Below, piece by piece: positions 1 through 9,857 of a DNA stretch of 64,000 nucleotides. The notes under the pieces are model-generated. The model saw only the letters and a program-made list of their open reading frames with translations. It was not told the origin of the DNA and did no database searches. Position 1 is the stretch's first letter. Every line of letters begins with the position of its first letter. Origin of the DNA: Saprospiraceae bacterium (GTDB lineage: Bacteria; Bacteroidota; Bacteroidia; Chitinophagales; Saprospiraceae); contig JADKGL010000003.1 in NCBI GenBank assembly GCA_016722295.1, positions 62,001 to 126,000 of the forward strand, written 5' to 3'. A program made the position numbers and the translations under genes.

Positions 1-763
1 TCCTCATTTCTGCTATATCACTTCCAGTAATCGAATGAGATTGATTGACATCTGCCGCTAGTAGTATATAGGGATTAATTATTCTATTGGTTCCTAAAAT
101 ATGACTTTTCACTCGAATAATATCCGCAGTAGTCACACCATTCAAATGATTATCATTCCTATCTGGCATTATATCAAATTCTCCTCTACAGAAGTTTCCA
201 TCAACTTGAGCCTGTCCATGTGAAGCATTTATTTCATCAATGATCACTGAATCTTTAAGCAATCTAATACGAGAATTAACAAATTCCCTTTTTAATGTTC
301 TAAGCTCTACCCGGATGAATTTACCTCCAAATGGACATAGTGAGTTTTGATCATTTATATTTATTGTGAAATTGCATGAATCTATATTTTGATCTTCATC
401 TTCAACATAAAGAATGTAATTCAATAAATCGCGTTTGTCACAATCTCCTAGGAGAAACAAAAAATCATCACACCAAAACTCGATGCTGTCTGATTTTGAC
501 TGTTTATTAAAATAAAATTTCAGTTTTTCATAAGGTGTTTGATCATCATAACTTCCAGCATCAATTTGGTTTGTGTGTATGACTATTTTTCCGTTACTAT
601 TGAAAGTAAAAGCTAAAGTATCATGTCGGCAAATAGCATTAGGTCCGCTTGATTTATAATTAAAGCTTGAAGCAATATTATCTTGCGAAAAAATCGTTCT
701 CGAATGACTAAAAAAGAATAGAATACTCAAAAAACCGAGCATAGATGTCTTTACTGCTTTCAT
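1..763 (-). CDS. Secreted protein with dockerin-like segment, N-terminal part only (runs off window)
   Basis: The frame is open from an ATG at 763 down to the left edge, so about 254 N-terminal residues are present and the C-terminus is missing. Residues 1-26 form a signal peptide (hydrophobic core GFLSILFFF, then SQD). The middle has scattered cysteines and no domain I recognise. The last ~45 visible residues contain NGVTTADIIRVKSHILG and then AADVNQSHSITGSDI. This is a dockerin-type pair of calcium-loop-like motifs, and it closely resembles the segment near the C-terminus of the giant repeat protein at 44.7-59.9 kb. In such Bacteroidota proteins this segment usually precedes a T9SS sorting domain, so export by T9SS is inferred, not seen. 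A matching promoter lies at 786-793. Confidence 0.8.
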   Translation of the reverse strand, partial: MKAVKTSMLGFLSILFFFSHSRTIFSQDNIASSFNYKSSGPNAICRHDTLAFTFNSNGKIVIHTNQIDAGSYDDQTPYEKLKFYFNKQSKSDSIEFWCDDFLFLLGDCDKRDLLNYILYVEDEDQNIDSCNFTININDQNSLCPFGGKFIRVELRTLKREFVNSRIRLLKDSVIIDEINASHGQAQVDGNFCRGEFDIMPDRNDNHLNGVTTADIIRVKSHILGTNRIINPYILLAADVNQSHSITGSDIAEMR

Positions 764-785
764 AATTATATAGATATGTTCGATA

Positions 786-793
786 CAAATATA
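786..793 (-). promoter_or_regulatory. Bacteroidota-type -7 element for the dockerin-like gene
   Basis: On the minus strand this reads TATATTTG, a full match to TAnnTTTG. A TTTG lies 22 bases upstream (complement of 816-819). It is 22 bases before the ATG at 763. The rest of 764-1097 is AT-rich and holds only this promoter and the rightward one at 995. Confidence 0.5.
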
Positions 794-994
794 AGCTAAT
801 AACTTATTATAATATCAAAATATTAACATATTGCTCATTTAACTAATGTAATAAGTCTGAAAAAAGGAATATAGAAACTTTATTTGAATAAAACATTTGA
901 TAATTAACTTCGGTTACTTTACTGCTCAATTTATAGTCAAATAACCACTATTTATTAAAATTAATAACCACATTATTAAATTACTGATTTTGCC

Positions 995-1002
995 TACCTT
1001 TG
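995..1002 (+). promoter_or_regulatory. Bacteroidota-type -7 element upstream of the TPR gene
   Basis: TACCTTTG matches TAnnTTTG exactly. It lies 95 bases before the ATG at 1098. I see no good -33 TTTG at the usual spacing. The leader between them contains a 13-codon ATG frame (1048-1089) of doubtful meaning. Confidence 0.45.
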
Positions 1003-1097
1003 CAATCATAATGTAAGTAATAAATTTGAACTTTTAACCAAGATCAAATGAAGCATGTATTCCAGTTAATAAAAAGAAGTTTAATTTAATTTTATCC

Positions 1098-2893
1098 ATG
1101 ATTAACCATATTAAAGCACTTGTTGTAAGTCTGACTTCTATTTTCTTTTTGCCTTATCAAATCTTTAGTCAAGATTTGGAAAAATATACAAATCAATTAG
1201 ATAGTATTGAAAATCTAGCTACAAAAGAGACCGATCAAGAAAAGAAGCTCGACTTATATATTCAAACTATTTATTATGCTGTATTCATGGATGATAAGCA
1301 CCTACATAATTCGATAAACCATTGTACAGAAATAATTGATGAAATTAATGATCCTCTAAAAAAATCAAAATATCTTAGAATATTAGGAGGCGCAATATTA
1401 AATGATAAAAGTAGCTTTGATCGATTGAAACCACAAGCAGAGTCCATACTTACTAAATCATATGCGATAGCAAAGAAAATGAATACAAAATAGAGCAATT
1501 CAAATCAGCTCTCCAATATATAAGATTTCTTCGGACAGAAACTAAACTAGATGAAGCCCTTTCTTTTTTACAAAAAGAAGAACAGATATTGAAAGAGATA
1601 CCCGATTCGGATAGCTTATCCTATTCATGCGCTATGAATAAATTTTTAATTTATGAAGAAAAACATCACATTGTTTCTGCTTACAGAGAACTCATTCTAG
1701 CAGGAGAAATTGCAGACAGATTGCAAAACAAAGAAAAACAACAAAGGGTTGAAGAAAAATTAAAAAATCTATTTTTAAAACTGGAGCAATATGAGAAGGC
1801 TAGACAAATTATTTTGAAAAATCATAATGAATACAAAAAATCAGGTAATGTCTCAAAACAAATAGATTGTATTATTGATCTGGCAAAAATTTACCTTCAT
1901 GAAAAAAACTATGACCTTGCGGCTAAAAAATTGGACGATGCAAAATATCTTAGCGATTCCATAAGTCAATCAAATAGTCAAATTGATATAAAAGTACTAT
2001 CAGTACAACTATTATATGAACAAAAAAAATATAAAGAAGCACTTGAGTTATTTACAAAAGATAGTTCATTTTTGACATTACTCAAGCTGACAAAACAAGA
2101 TAAATATGTAGATATTATAAAAATCCATGTTGATTTTTTGAATGGGGAAAAAGAATCAGCACTATCACAGTACAGAAAATTAATCAAAGAGATACCTCAA
2201 GAAGCAAACTTAATTCACTATAAAGAATCGCTAATGGAAACAGCTAGTTTGCTTGGATTGAATAATGAATCAATTGCAATAGCAAATGATTTAATTCAGC
2301 ATTATGAAAAATACAATGAATATGAAAAATTAAAATCCTTACATCAATTTTTGGATACTACTTATTATAAAGCCAATGATTTTAAAAATGCCTATTTGGC
2401 AAAAGAAAAATATGGTTTTTATGATAAAAAACTAAAAGATCTCTCCAAGGAGAACGAACTATATGCTTTAGAAATTGAAGCAGCTAATAAAAAAATGGAA
2501 AAAGAGAAAATAGAGGCGGCGGAGAAAATAATAAAGCGAAATAATATACAATACACAGGAATATCTTTGGCGATCTTCACCTTGTTTGTTATTTTGTTAT
2601 TGTTTGGAGCATTCAAAGTCTCAGAGACCATGATCCGGACTTTAGGATTCTTTACTTTTATATTTTTCTTTGAATTTATCATATTGATTGCAGATCATTG
2701 GATCCATGATATTACTCATGGTGAACCATGGAAAATAATGGCTTTTAAAATAGTTTTAATATCCATTTTAATGCCATTTCATCATTGGATTGAGCACAAA
2801 GTCATTTCATTTTTAACGTCTCACAATCTTATTTTGAGGAGTGACATTTTTACTAAATTTTTTAGGAAAACTGAAAAATTAAGTACAAGTTAA
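1098..2893 (+). pseudogene. TPR-repeat membrane protein, interrupted by a -1 frameshift near 1475-1479
   Basis: Two frames form one gene. The first (1098-1493) begins with a signal peptide ending near IFSQD and stops at TAG 1491. The second frame is open across that stop and runs to 2893. Reading one extra A in the A run at 1476-1479 joins them seamlessly into AKKNEYKIEQFKSALQYI, giving about 598 residues. The body is helical and TPR-like (repeated Y..A...L patterns). A coiled coil rich in E/K lies about 80 residues before the end of the TM block. The C-terminus has about three membrane helices (IFTLFVILLLFGAF, TFIFFFEFIILIA and a third around IVLISILM). Many Bacteroidota TPR/coiled-coil sensors end in a kinase or HTH domain; this one does not, so I assign no function. 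The break may be a mutation or a homopolymer sequencing error. The only ATG-initiated part is the first 131 codons; the second part would need a TTG at 1589. Confidence 0.75.
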
Positions 2894-2910
2894 TTTTTTT
2901 CTTATTAGAG

Positions 2911-3651
2911 TTACTTATAAAGTTTAAAATTCCCAATTCCCCATTTTTGAAATCGATGCATGAAGGAGACACGGAGTACGCCTAAGCCGTATTTTACCGA
3001 TCTTGAAAAGTTGATTGAAGACGCTTCTTCAAAATATTTTGTTGGACAAGTTACTTCTGCAATGTGAAATCCATGATAGACAATTTGAGATAGCATCTCA
3101 TTGTCAAATACAAAATCATCAGAATTAGCATTGAAATTAATTTTTTGTAAAACTTCTTTACTAAATGCTCTATATCCTGTATGATATTCTGATAGTTTAT
3201 AACTTATCATGACATTTTCAAACAGAGTCAAGCAGCGATTGAAAATATATTTGTAAAGTGGCATACCACCTTGAAGTGCCCCTTGACCAAGAATTCTTGA
3301 AGCAAGTACTACAGGATACAAATCCTCTCCAATGATATTTACCATCGTGGGGATGAGTTTAGGAGTATATTGATAATCTGGATGAAGCATGATGACGATA
3401 TCGGCATTTAGCTCCAATGCTTTATTATATAATGTTTTTTGATTACCACCATAACCTTTATTTTGATCATGTCTTATGCAATGTTTTATACCAAGAGATA
3501 GAGCCAAACTATAAGTGTTATCTTTACTTGCATCATCGCAAAGAATGATCTCATCGATGATGTCCATGGGGACTTCATCTAATGTGCGTTGTAAGGTTTT
3601 CTCTGCATTATAAGCAGGTAATACTATAACTACTTTTTTGTTTTTGTACAT
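2911..3651 (-). CDS. Family 2 glycosyltransferase, polyprenyl-phosphate sugar synthase-like
   Basis: This 246-residue cytosolic GT-A fold enzyme has the usual GT2 order: a nucleotide-binding start (VVIVLPAYNAEKT, residues ~7-19), CDDASKDNT near residue 38, an NKGYGGNQ loop typical of dolichol/polyprenyl-phosphate mannose synthases, and HPDYQYTP as the DxD-like metal site near residue 95. No membrane helices follow the catalytic domain. It probably transfers a sugar from a nucleotide donor to a lipid phosphate carrier. The neighbouring GT-C membrane enzyme (3792-5279) is of the type that uses such lipid-linked sugars, so a shared pathway is a reasonable inference. The start is the ATG at 3651. 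It converges with the TPR gene, with only 17 bases between them. Confidence 0.88.
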   Translation of the reverse strand: MYKNKKVVIVLPAYNAEKTLQRTLDEVPMDIIDEIILCDDASKDNTYSLALSLGIKHCIRHDQNKGYGGNQKTLYNKALELNADIVIMLHPDYQYTPKLIPTMVNIIGEDLYPVVLASRILGQGALQGGMPLYKYIFNRCLTLFENVMISYKLSEYHTGYRAFSKEVLQKINFNANSDDFVFDNEMLSQIVYHGFHIAEVTCPTKYFEEASSINFSRSVKYGLGVLRVSFMHRFQKWGIGNFKLYK

Positions 3652-3791
3652 ATTTCAATTTTATTTGAAGTATTATTTTCTTTTAAAAAGTAAAATACTA
3701 TTTTGTTGTGTGAATATAGGAAAAGTTTTTATTAATTTGAATTTGTATGAAGTTTATTTTTAGTAAATTAATTTTTTAGAATTCTAATCGG

Positions 3792-5279
3792 TTATTTAAT
3801 TTCTACAAGTTCGAATACTTTCACACTGCCTGCAGTTAAAATAGTTTTATGAAAATATTTTTGAATTTCAGGATTAGAGTTAATTTTTTCAGAATCTGAA
3901 TACATATATTTTATTCCATGATTTTTTATCAAGTCATATACCCAACCATCTTCAATTCGATCGTTGGAGAATACATACCCTCTTTTATCGATAAGGTAGC
4001 TGAACACATAATTAGAAATATCATTTAAAATTATGCATTTCGCATCTTGTGGAATTGCATTTTTTAGTTCGGATTGATATTTAAAAATATCTCTATTCAA
4101 ATATGTCTCTTCTATTTTCCAATTTCGAGATATATATAGAGGTGTATAAATTGCACTTACTAAACAAATTATAGAAATGATAATAAAATAATTTTTTGTC
4201 ATTCGTTTTAAATATTCAATACCAAATGGAATAACAATATATAGCCAGGGTAAAAATGGGAACATATAGTAATCATGGACTATATTGATTGCGGAAAACT
4301 CCAATATTAAAAATAAGAGTGTCATTAGAATTAGTAAAACTAACCATAAATAGGACTGCACGGCAGCTGATTTTAGTGATATGAGACCTAGTACAAAAAA
4401 TATCCAAATTGGGGGCGATAATAAAAGTAGAGGAAACATTTTTAAAAAATGGAATTTGAGAATCATCAAATTTTCATAATTAAATAGACCAGTTTTAAAA
4501 ATACCTGTTAAAATTGGATTCCCTTGCCATCCTGGTATTACCCAAGCATACCAAAGCAAAGCAGGGAGAATAAAAATCAATTGAGTAAAACTATTGAAAA
4601 TATTTTCGCGAGAAATTGTTTTCTTTTGAATGATGTCTCGAAAAAAATAGTAGATACTTATAATCGAGAATAATAAGAAAGGTAATTTTGATAATGTAGC
4701 CAATAATAAAAAGAAACTTGCTAGAAGTAGATGTTTGGTTTGCTTGTTTTCATAAAACAGTAAGATAAAGTATATGTACCAAATTACAGTGCATAAACTT
4801 AAATTATCAGGAATAGGGTTTACAGTATAAAAGTAAAAAACTGGAGAGTATTGAAATAGTATAGCAGAAATAAGTGCTGTATTTTTATTTTTGAAAATCA
4901 AAAACACTAAGAAGTACATTCCAAATATACTAAAAATCCCTATAATGAATGTAAGAATACGAATCACTTGAATGTCTTCACCAAAAACTTTCTGACACAA
5001 AGACATACTCCATTGCATGATCGGAAATTCATATCTAAACAAATTATCATGATTCGTATTGAAGTGGTTTACTCTTGGATTTAAAATATTGCCATCATGT
5101 CTTGTGAAATTCCTAATATTCCACATTGTTTGGGATTGCCTCCAACTATGTTTGCCTTGAATGTCCTTTTGAATAATATGAAAATGTTGGCAAAAGCTGA
5201 AGATAATAGCTACCAATAAAACATTAAAATGAAAATATTTGGAATTTTTAATTAATTTCAATTTGGTTTGTAGTGTCAT
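3792..5279 (-). CDS. GT-C membrane glycosyltransferase (GT39/ArnT-like)
   Basis: This is a 495-residue polytopic inner-membrane protein with roughly ten hydrophobic helices. After the first helix comes GKHSWRQSQT, the periplasmic loop motif common in Bacteroidota members of the PMT/ArnT-like superfamily, where the acidic or His position near the first loop takes part in catalysis. The soluble C-terminal ~100 residues are periplasmic. Such enzymes move a sugar from a polyprenyl phosphate to a lipid or protein acceptor; the substrate cannot be told here. The frame extends to a TTG at 5300, but the ATG at 5279 (MTLQTKLK) is the better start. It lies 42 bases after the preceding T9SS cargo gene, on the same strand. 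Confidence 0.8.
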   Translation of the reverse strand: MTLQTKLKLIKNSKYFHFNVLLVAIIFSFCQHFHIIQKDIQGKHSWRQSQTMWNIRNFTRHDGNILNPRVNHFNTNHDNLFRYEFPIMQWSMSLCQKVFGEDIQVIRILTFIIGIFSIFGMYFLVFLIFKNKNTALISAILFQYSPVFYFYTVNPIPDNLSLCTVIWYIYFILLFYENKQTKHLLLASFFLLLATLSKLPFLLFSIISIYYFFRDIIQKKTISRENIFNSFTQLIFILPALLWYAWVIPGWQGNPILTGIFKTGLFNYENLMILKFHFLKMFPLLLLSPPIWIFFVLGLISLKSAAVQSYLWLVLLILMTLLFLILEFSAINIVHDYYMFPFLPWLYIVIPFGIEYLKRMTKNYFIIISIICLVSAIYTPLYISRNWKIEETYLNRDIFKYQSELKNAIPQDAKCIILNDISNYVFSYLIDKRGYVFSNDRIEDGWVYDLIKNHGIKYMYSDSEKINSNPEIQKYFHKTILTAGSVKVFELVEIK

Positions 5280-5321
5280 TTGAATATTGTATTCAAGCAA
5301 TTGATTTAGTTATTAAAAATT

Positions 5322-7700
5322 CTATCTCTTTACAATCAACTTTTTCACAATTTTTCTTCCACCGTGCTCGATATTTAAAAAGTAGATTCCAGCTCCAATA
5401 CCTTCAAGCGAAAAATGTTCTTGACTTGAAGTTTGATTATATTTCCTTACAGCTTTACCCTCTATTGACAATAGCGTTGCAGAGTATTTTCCATTAATAC
5501 CCTGTATGTACAATCTATCTGTTGCGGGATTTGGATAAATCGTTACATTTGATATATCAAAATCATCTTGATTCACTATAGTTGTAAACTTTACTTTGAT
5601 TTTATTTGAATGAAGGGGACGGCTAGTTCCATCTGCAAAGTAAAATCTTCCATTGCAAATTTGAACCTCTGCTTCTAATGGAGGATTTGCATTATTTGCT
5701 TTTGAAGCTAAACTAAAGAATAAATTATTTTGAAAATTCTCGTTGGTTGATTTATCATTTAACATAACATGTTGATTTCTGGAAATTCCAAAACTACCAT
5801 CAGTATAGTCAAATTGTAAATTCTTCACGAGGGTGTCGCTCCATTTGAAATAAGGTGCCGAATAGGATCGCACGATTGAACTGTCTATATGCATTTCAAA
5901 ACTAAATCCCAAAATTTTCTCACTTGGGTCTTTAAATCTAATTTTAATTCTTTTTATTGATCTGGTAAGAAAAGCACTATCTAAAGACAAAATAATATCA
6001 TCACCGTCATTGCAATCGTATGTTTTTGTGATTGGATTATCATGCTCACTATGCATGTAGAAATTCAACATCTCTAGATCTGAATTATTGATAATACCAT
6101 CTCCATTGGCATCCGCATATTTTGCGTTTAATCCATTTGGTATTTTTGTTTGCCAGTCTGCAAGTGATTGTCCTCTCCAAATGAATGGATCTTTTCTTGT
6201 GTCTCCTGTCAAATTCATCCCTTTGAAAATAGGAATTGCATCAAGATATTCTACACGACCATTATTATCTGTATCACTAGGCCAAACACAATCGGATTGG
6301 CATTTATTTTCATTACAAACTAAACTAAATTTGTTATCGTATATCGATTGAATTTTATCACAATTTTGAATAGCTAAATTAACATTTTGAATATGATTGG
6401 AATCTTTGTGATGATGGAATGAATAAGCAAAATCAAGACGAACAGTTTTGTTGAGTTCTAATGTATTTATTGAATTTGAACTTAAAAAGCGACTGTCAAT
6501 TTCAGGTAGGTTTTCAGTACGCATAGACCACTCATTTTTGTCATTTGGGTTGCCAGAAAACCAATGAGAACTTGGTTGATTGGTTGTAGGATTTATAACT
6601 TGCTTTCCATTTCTGGTTAAGCCTTGCATCACATTGAAATATTCAAATGAGTTTTTATTTGGTGTTATTAAATCTGGAAAATTAGCAATTCCTTGATTAA
6701 AAAAAGGTGTCAGTGCATCTAATTTTCTATTAAGGAACAACAAACTCCCAGCAGGTATATTTTTTTTATAGGAAACTATATTATTAATACAATTTCCAAT
6801 AGAATCTCCATCCAAGGCATCCATATTATACCAGAAACTCATGTTTTTTTGAGGAAGACACCCAATATAATCATCCGCATAACATCCTAAATCATTATCA
6901 GTAAAAACACCTAAATATGCCTTTGTTAAGTTCCCAAATGCTTCATCTTTATGGCTCACTGAAATAGAATGAAAAACGGTATTGTGTAAGAAATCATTTT
7001 CTGGACAATAATACACATAACTCGTTATTCCAAACTCTGCTATCAAATTTGGCGCATCACTGTGGAACATGGTCCATAAGAGTTGATCTGGTGGCACATC
7101 TTTATTGATTGGATCTATCCAAGGATAGTCTCCTTGATCAGGATCGTAGATTCCATCTTGATCTTCGTCGTGAAATGGCGCCAATGGATAATTTGCGACT
7201 TTAATTTTAAATTGATTATAAGATTCAAAATGAGGATTGCCTCGTCCAGGCCATGAATAGATGGAAGTTAGTTTTTTATCAATTTTTTTATCTGTTGAAA
7301 AATCAGTTTTGTGTGCTAAGATATCGGTTTTATTGGTAGCCCAAACTTTATTGAATTCTGCTATTTCTTTTGTATTCGGTGCATCCTTGAGACTAAAGTA
7401 AGGTCCTGGTAAATAATCATAATTGTACAGATAAGAACTACAGCCTAATTTTTGATTTGCATTCTCTCCACAAAGTATAATTTGAGAAGTATAAATCATA
7501 GATGTTTTTAAATAAGGATTGTTTGGCGCTAACCAATTTGCATTTTCGGCATTTAATCTATCATTAAAATTGACAATAGCTTGATTTGTAAAATTGGTCC
7601 TTACATTATTCGATTGCAAGAAATAAGATGCAAACGGCTGACTAATAAGATTTGCAATAGATAATAGACTAAAAAAAGTGAGAGGAAGTAAAATTTTCAT
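5322..7700 (-). CDS. T9SS-exported protein with calcium-loop/dockerin-like motifs
   Basis: This 792-residue secreted protein begins with a signal peptide (residues 1-20, ending LISQPFA). The N-terminal ~450 residues have no domain I recognise. They include an Asp-rich EF-hand-like loop, DEDQDGIYDPDQGD, near residue 180. A second region around residues 480-560 has DTDNNGRVEYLDA and DANGDGIINNSDLEM, a paired calcium-loop, dockerin-type arrangement. A beta-rich domain follows. The end is a T9SS type A sorting domain: VTIYPNPATDRLYI, then LLSIEGKAV and a final G-IYFLNIE..KIVKKLIVKR. It is therefore expected at the cell surface or in the medium, exported by SprA-type machinery such as that at 30-37 kb. 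The start at ATG 7700 is supported by the signal peptide. Confidence 0.85.
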   Translation of the reverse strand: MKILLPLTFFSLLSIANLISQPFASYFLQSNNVRTNFTNQAIVNFNDRLNAENANWLAPNNPYLKTSMIYTSQIILCGENANQKLGCSSYLYNYDYLPGPYFSLKDAPNTKEIAEFNKVWATNKTDILAHKTDFSTDKKIDKKLTSIYSWPGRGNPHFESYNQFKIKVANYPLAPFHDEDQDGIYDPDQGDYPWIDPINKDVPPDQLLWTMFHSDAPNLIAEFGITSYVYYCPENDFLHNTVFHSISVSHKDEAFGNLTKAYLGVFTDNDLGCYADDYIGCLPQKNMSFWYNMDALDGDSIGNCINNIVSYKKNIPAGSLLFLNRKLDALTPFFNQGIANFPDLITPNKNSFEYFNVMQGLTRNGKQVINPTTNQPSSHWFSGNPNDKNEWSMRTENLPEIDSRFLSSNSINTLELNKTVRLDFAYSFHHHKDSNHIQNVNLAIQNCDKIQSIYDNKFSLVCNENKCQSDCVWPSDTDNNGRVEYLDAIPIFKGMNLTGDTRKDPFIWRGQSLADWQTKIPNGLNAKYADANGDGIINNSDLEMLNFYMHSEHDNPITKTYDCNDGDDIILSLDSAFLTRSIKRIKIRFKDPSEKILGFSFEMHIDSSIVRSYSAPYFKWSDTLVKNLQFDYTDGSFGISRNQHVMLNDKSTNENFQNNLFFSLASKANNANPPLEAEVQICNGRFYFADGTSRPLHSNKIKVKFTTIVNQDDFDISNVTIYPNPATDRLYIQGINGKYSATLLSIEGKAVRKYNQTSSQEHFSLEGIGAGIYFLNIEHGGRKIVKKLIVKR

Positions 7701-7770
7701 AATAGATTTTATTGTTTTGTTAAATATATGTAACGCTCAAGGGACACAAGATGCTACCACATTACATATA

Positions 7771-9435
7771 CTAAGTTTTATTTCTCAATTCTCGTCTCAA
7801 TATTTTACCTACATTCGTTTTTGGTAAGCTATCTCTGAATTCGACCGAACGCGGCAATTTATAATTAGTCAAATATTCTTTGCAATAATCCAAGATTTCC
7901 GATTCTGTCAGATTTTTATCTTTTTTGACAATAAATACTTTTGGGACTTCTCCACTTTTGGCATCAGGTACACCGATTACAGCTACCTCAAGCACCTTTG
8001 GATGTTTAGCAATGACATCTTCTATTTCATTTGGATAGACATTAAATCCTGATACCAGAATCATATCTTTTTTACGATCAACTATTTTTAGAAATCCATC
8101 TGGTTCCATGATGCCAATGTCACCCGTACAAAGCCAGCCATCCATGAAAGCCTTCTCTGTTTCAGCTGGTTTATTATAATATCCTTTCATCACTTGTGGC
8201 CCCATTACTTGGATTTCTCCAGGTTCATTGAAGCCACAGACTCTACCTGATTCATCAACGATGCGTACATCAGTTGAGGATACAGGCATTCCTATATATC
8301 CTATTCGACCAGAACTTGCATCTAACGCATTGATACTGACAACTGGTGAAGTCTCTGTCATCCCAAAGCCTTCTGCAAGATAACAACCCGTTATAGCTTG
8401 CCATTTTTCTGCAATGACATTTTGAACAGCCATTCCACCACCAACAGTTACTTTCAAAGATTTGAAATTATTTTTTTCAAATCCCGGATAATTCAACAAT
8501 GCATTGAATAATGTATTTACTCCTGTCATGAGACTGATAGGATATTCTTCAAATGCTTTCGCAACGGATTTAATATCTTTTGCATTGACGATTAAAACAG
8601 TATTAGCACCAAGCGACATCATCGCCAAGACATTCACTGCAAATGCAAAAATATGATACATCGGCAAAGGAGATAATGCAGTCTCTTTTCCTTCTTCTAA
8701 GTGTGAACCGATAGCGGCTTTTATCTGTAAAAGATTGGCCACCAAGTTGCGATTCGTCAGCATTGCACCTTTACTCACTCCAGTGGTTCCACCAGTATAT
8801 TGAAGTAAGATGACATCACTAGATTGAGATTCGAATGCATTGATTTGGAATTTTTTACCTTGATTCAATGCTTCTGAAAATGAAACACAATTTGAAATTG
8901 AAAATTTTGGAACAACTCTTTTAATATACTTTATAATAAAATCAACTATGACACCTTTGAATCCAAGCATTTCTCCAATGGTCGTCGTGATTACTATTTC
9001 AATATTGGTATTAGCAATAATTTTTTCGAGATTATAAGCAAAATTTTCAGCAATGATGATCGCCTTGGCTCCAGAATCTTTGAACTGGTACTCCATCTCG
9101 TGACTTGTGTACATGGGATTGGTATTTACGAGTATCATACCAGCTCTTAGTGCTCCAAAAATAGCGATTGGATATTGAAGAAGATTTGGCATCATTAGTG
9201 CAATCCTATCACCTGGTTTTAAACCTCGACTATGTAGATAGGCACCAAAATCTCTGGATTTTTGATCCAATTCTTGGTAAGTAATTGACTTACCCATGAA
9301 AACAAATGCTTCTTTTGACGCAAATTTTTTAAAAGTCTCCTCAGCAAAATCTTTAAGAGCTGTGTATTGATCAGGGTTAATATGTACTGGTCTCCCAATT
9401 GGGTAATTCTTCAACCAAGGTTTTTGCTCCTGCAT
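7771..9435 (-). CDS. fadD: Long-chain fatty-acid--CoA ligase
   Basis: This 554-residue ANL-superfamily adenylating enzyme activates a fatty acid with ATP and CoA to give acyl-CoA, AMP and PPi. Visible motifs: the phosphate-binding loop YTGGTTGVSKGA (about residue 211), the A5 motif EGFGMTETSP (about 360), the hinge GWLCTGDIG, the C-terminal DRKKDMILVSGFNVYPNEIE and the catalytic-lysine motif LPKTNVGKILRREL near the end. Length and motif order match FadD-type ligases rather than the short acetyl-CoA synthetases. No signal peptide. It is followed by the T9SS cargo gene after 70 bases, with no evident functional link. The start at ATG 9435 fits the family's N-terminus. Confidence 0.9.
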   Translation of the reverse strand: MQEQKPWLKNYPIGRPVHINPDQYTALKDFAEETFKKFASKEAFVFMGKSITYQELDQKSRDFGAYLHSRGLKPGDRIALMMPNLLQYPIAIFGALRAGMILVNTNPMYTSHEMEYQFKDSGAKAIIIAENFAYNLEKIIANTNIEIVITTTIGEMLGFKGVIVDFIIKYIKRVVPKFSISNCVSFSEALNQGKKFQINAFESQSSDVILLQYTGGTTGVSKGAMLTNRNLVANLLQIKAAIGSHLEEGKETALSPLPMYHIFAFAVNVLAMMSLGANTVLIVNAKDIKSVAKAFEEYPISLMTGVNTLFNALLNYPGFEKNNFKSLKVTVGGGMAVQNVIAEKWQAITGCYLAEGFGMTETSPVVSINALDASSGRIGYIGMPVSSTDVRIVDESGRVCGFNEPGEIQVMGPQVMKGYYNKPAETEKAFMDGWLCTGDIGIMEPDGFLKIVDRKKDMILVSGFNVYPNEIEDVIAKHPKVLEVAVIGVPDAKSGEVPKVFIVKKDKNLTESEILDYCKEYLTNYKLPRSVEFRDSLPKTNVGKILRRELRNKT

Positions 9436-9806
9436 TTGTAAATTTTTTGTGAAAATAGGAGAAAATTTGATTTTACTTGAAATAAAACATTGAAAATCTT
9501 AAAACAAATTAAAATCTTGATCCATAAGGCATGTGATTAAATTGAATCAAAAGGATTTTAATATTTAAGTATCAAAACAATCATATAAGATTTTCTTCAG
9601 ATACTGGATATTTGAAACTCTATACAATTGAACTATTAATTTATTCACAAAAAAATGCCATGCATTTGACAATTTTTGCTATATAAAAATTTAAATATCA
9701 ATAACTTATATAATTATTAAAATAGATCTATCTTATTGAAATGTTAATCTTTCGTTTTCCCATAAAAAAGGAAAATTTAATATACCTAGGAGACTGAAAA
9801 TAAACT
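9436..9806. other. AT-rich divergent intergenic region between fadD and rpsA
   Basis: About 370 bases with no frame of coding character on either strand. I see no recognisable RNA or operator. It presumably holds the fadD promoter, but I found no clear TAnnTTTG for it. The rpsA promoter lies just to its right. Confidence 0.6.
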
Positions 9807-9814
9807 TATCTTTG
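9807..9814 (+). promoter_or_regulatory. Promoter -7 element for rpsA
   Basis: TATCTTTG matches the TAnnTTTG consensus. It is 43 bases before the ATG of rpsA at 9858, followed by GCGCC at the expected transcription start. Confidence 0.6.
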
Positions 9815-9857
9815 CGCCGCTAAAATTATTGTTTAACCTTTTAAAAAATTATCCAAA

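Noticed and set aside
1048..1089. A 13-codon ATG frame in the leader of the TPR gene
   Set aside because: Too short, with no codon bias for a regulating amino acid and no attenuator-like hairpins.
1470..1500. Programmed -1 frameshift in the TPR gene
   Set aside because: AAAGAAAA does not offer good re-pairing in both sites, and no downstream structure is apparent. A missing A explains it better.
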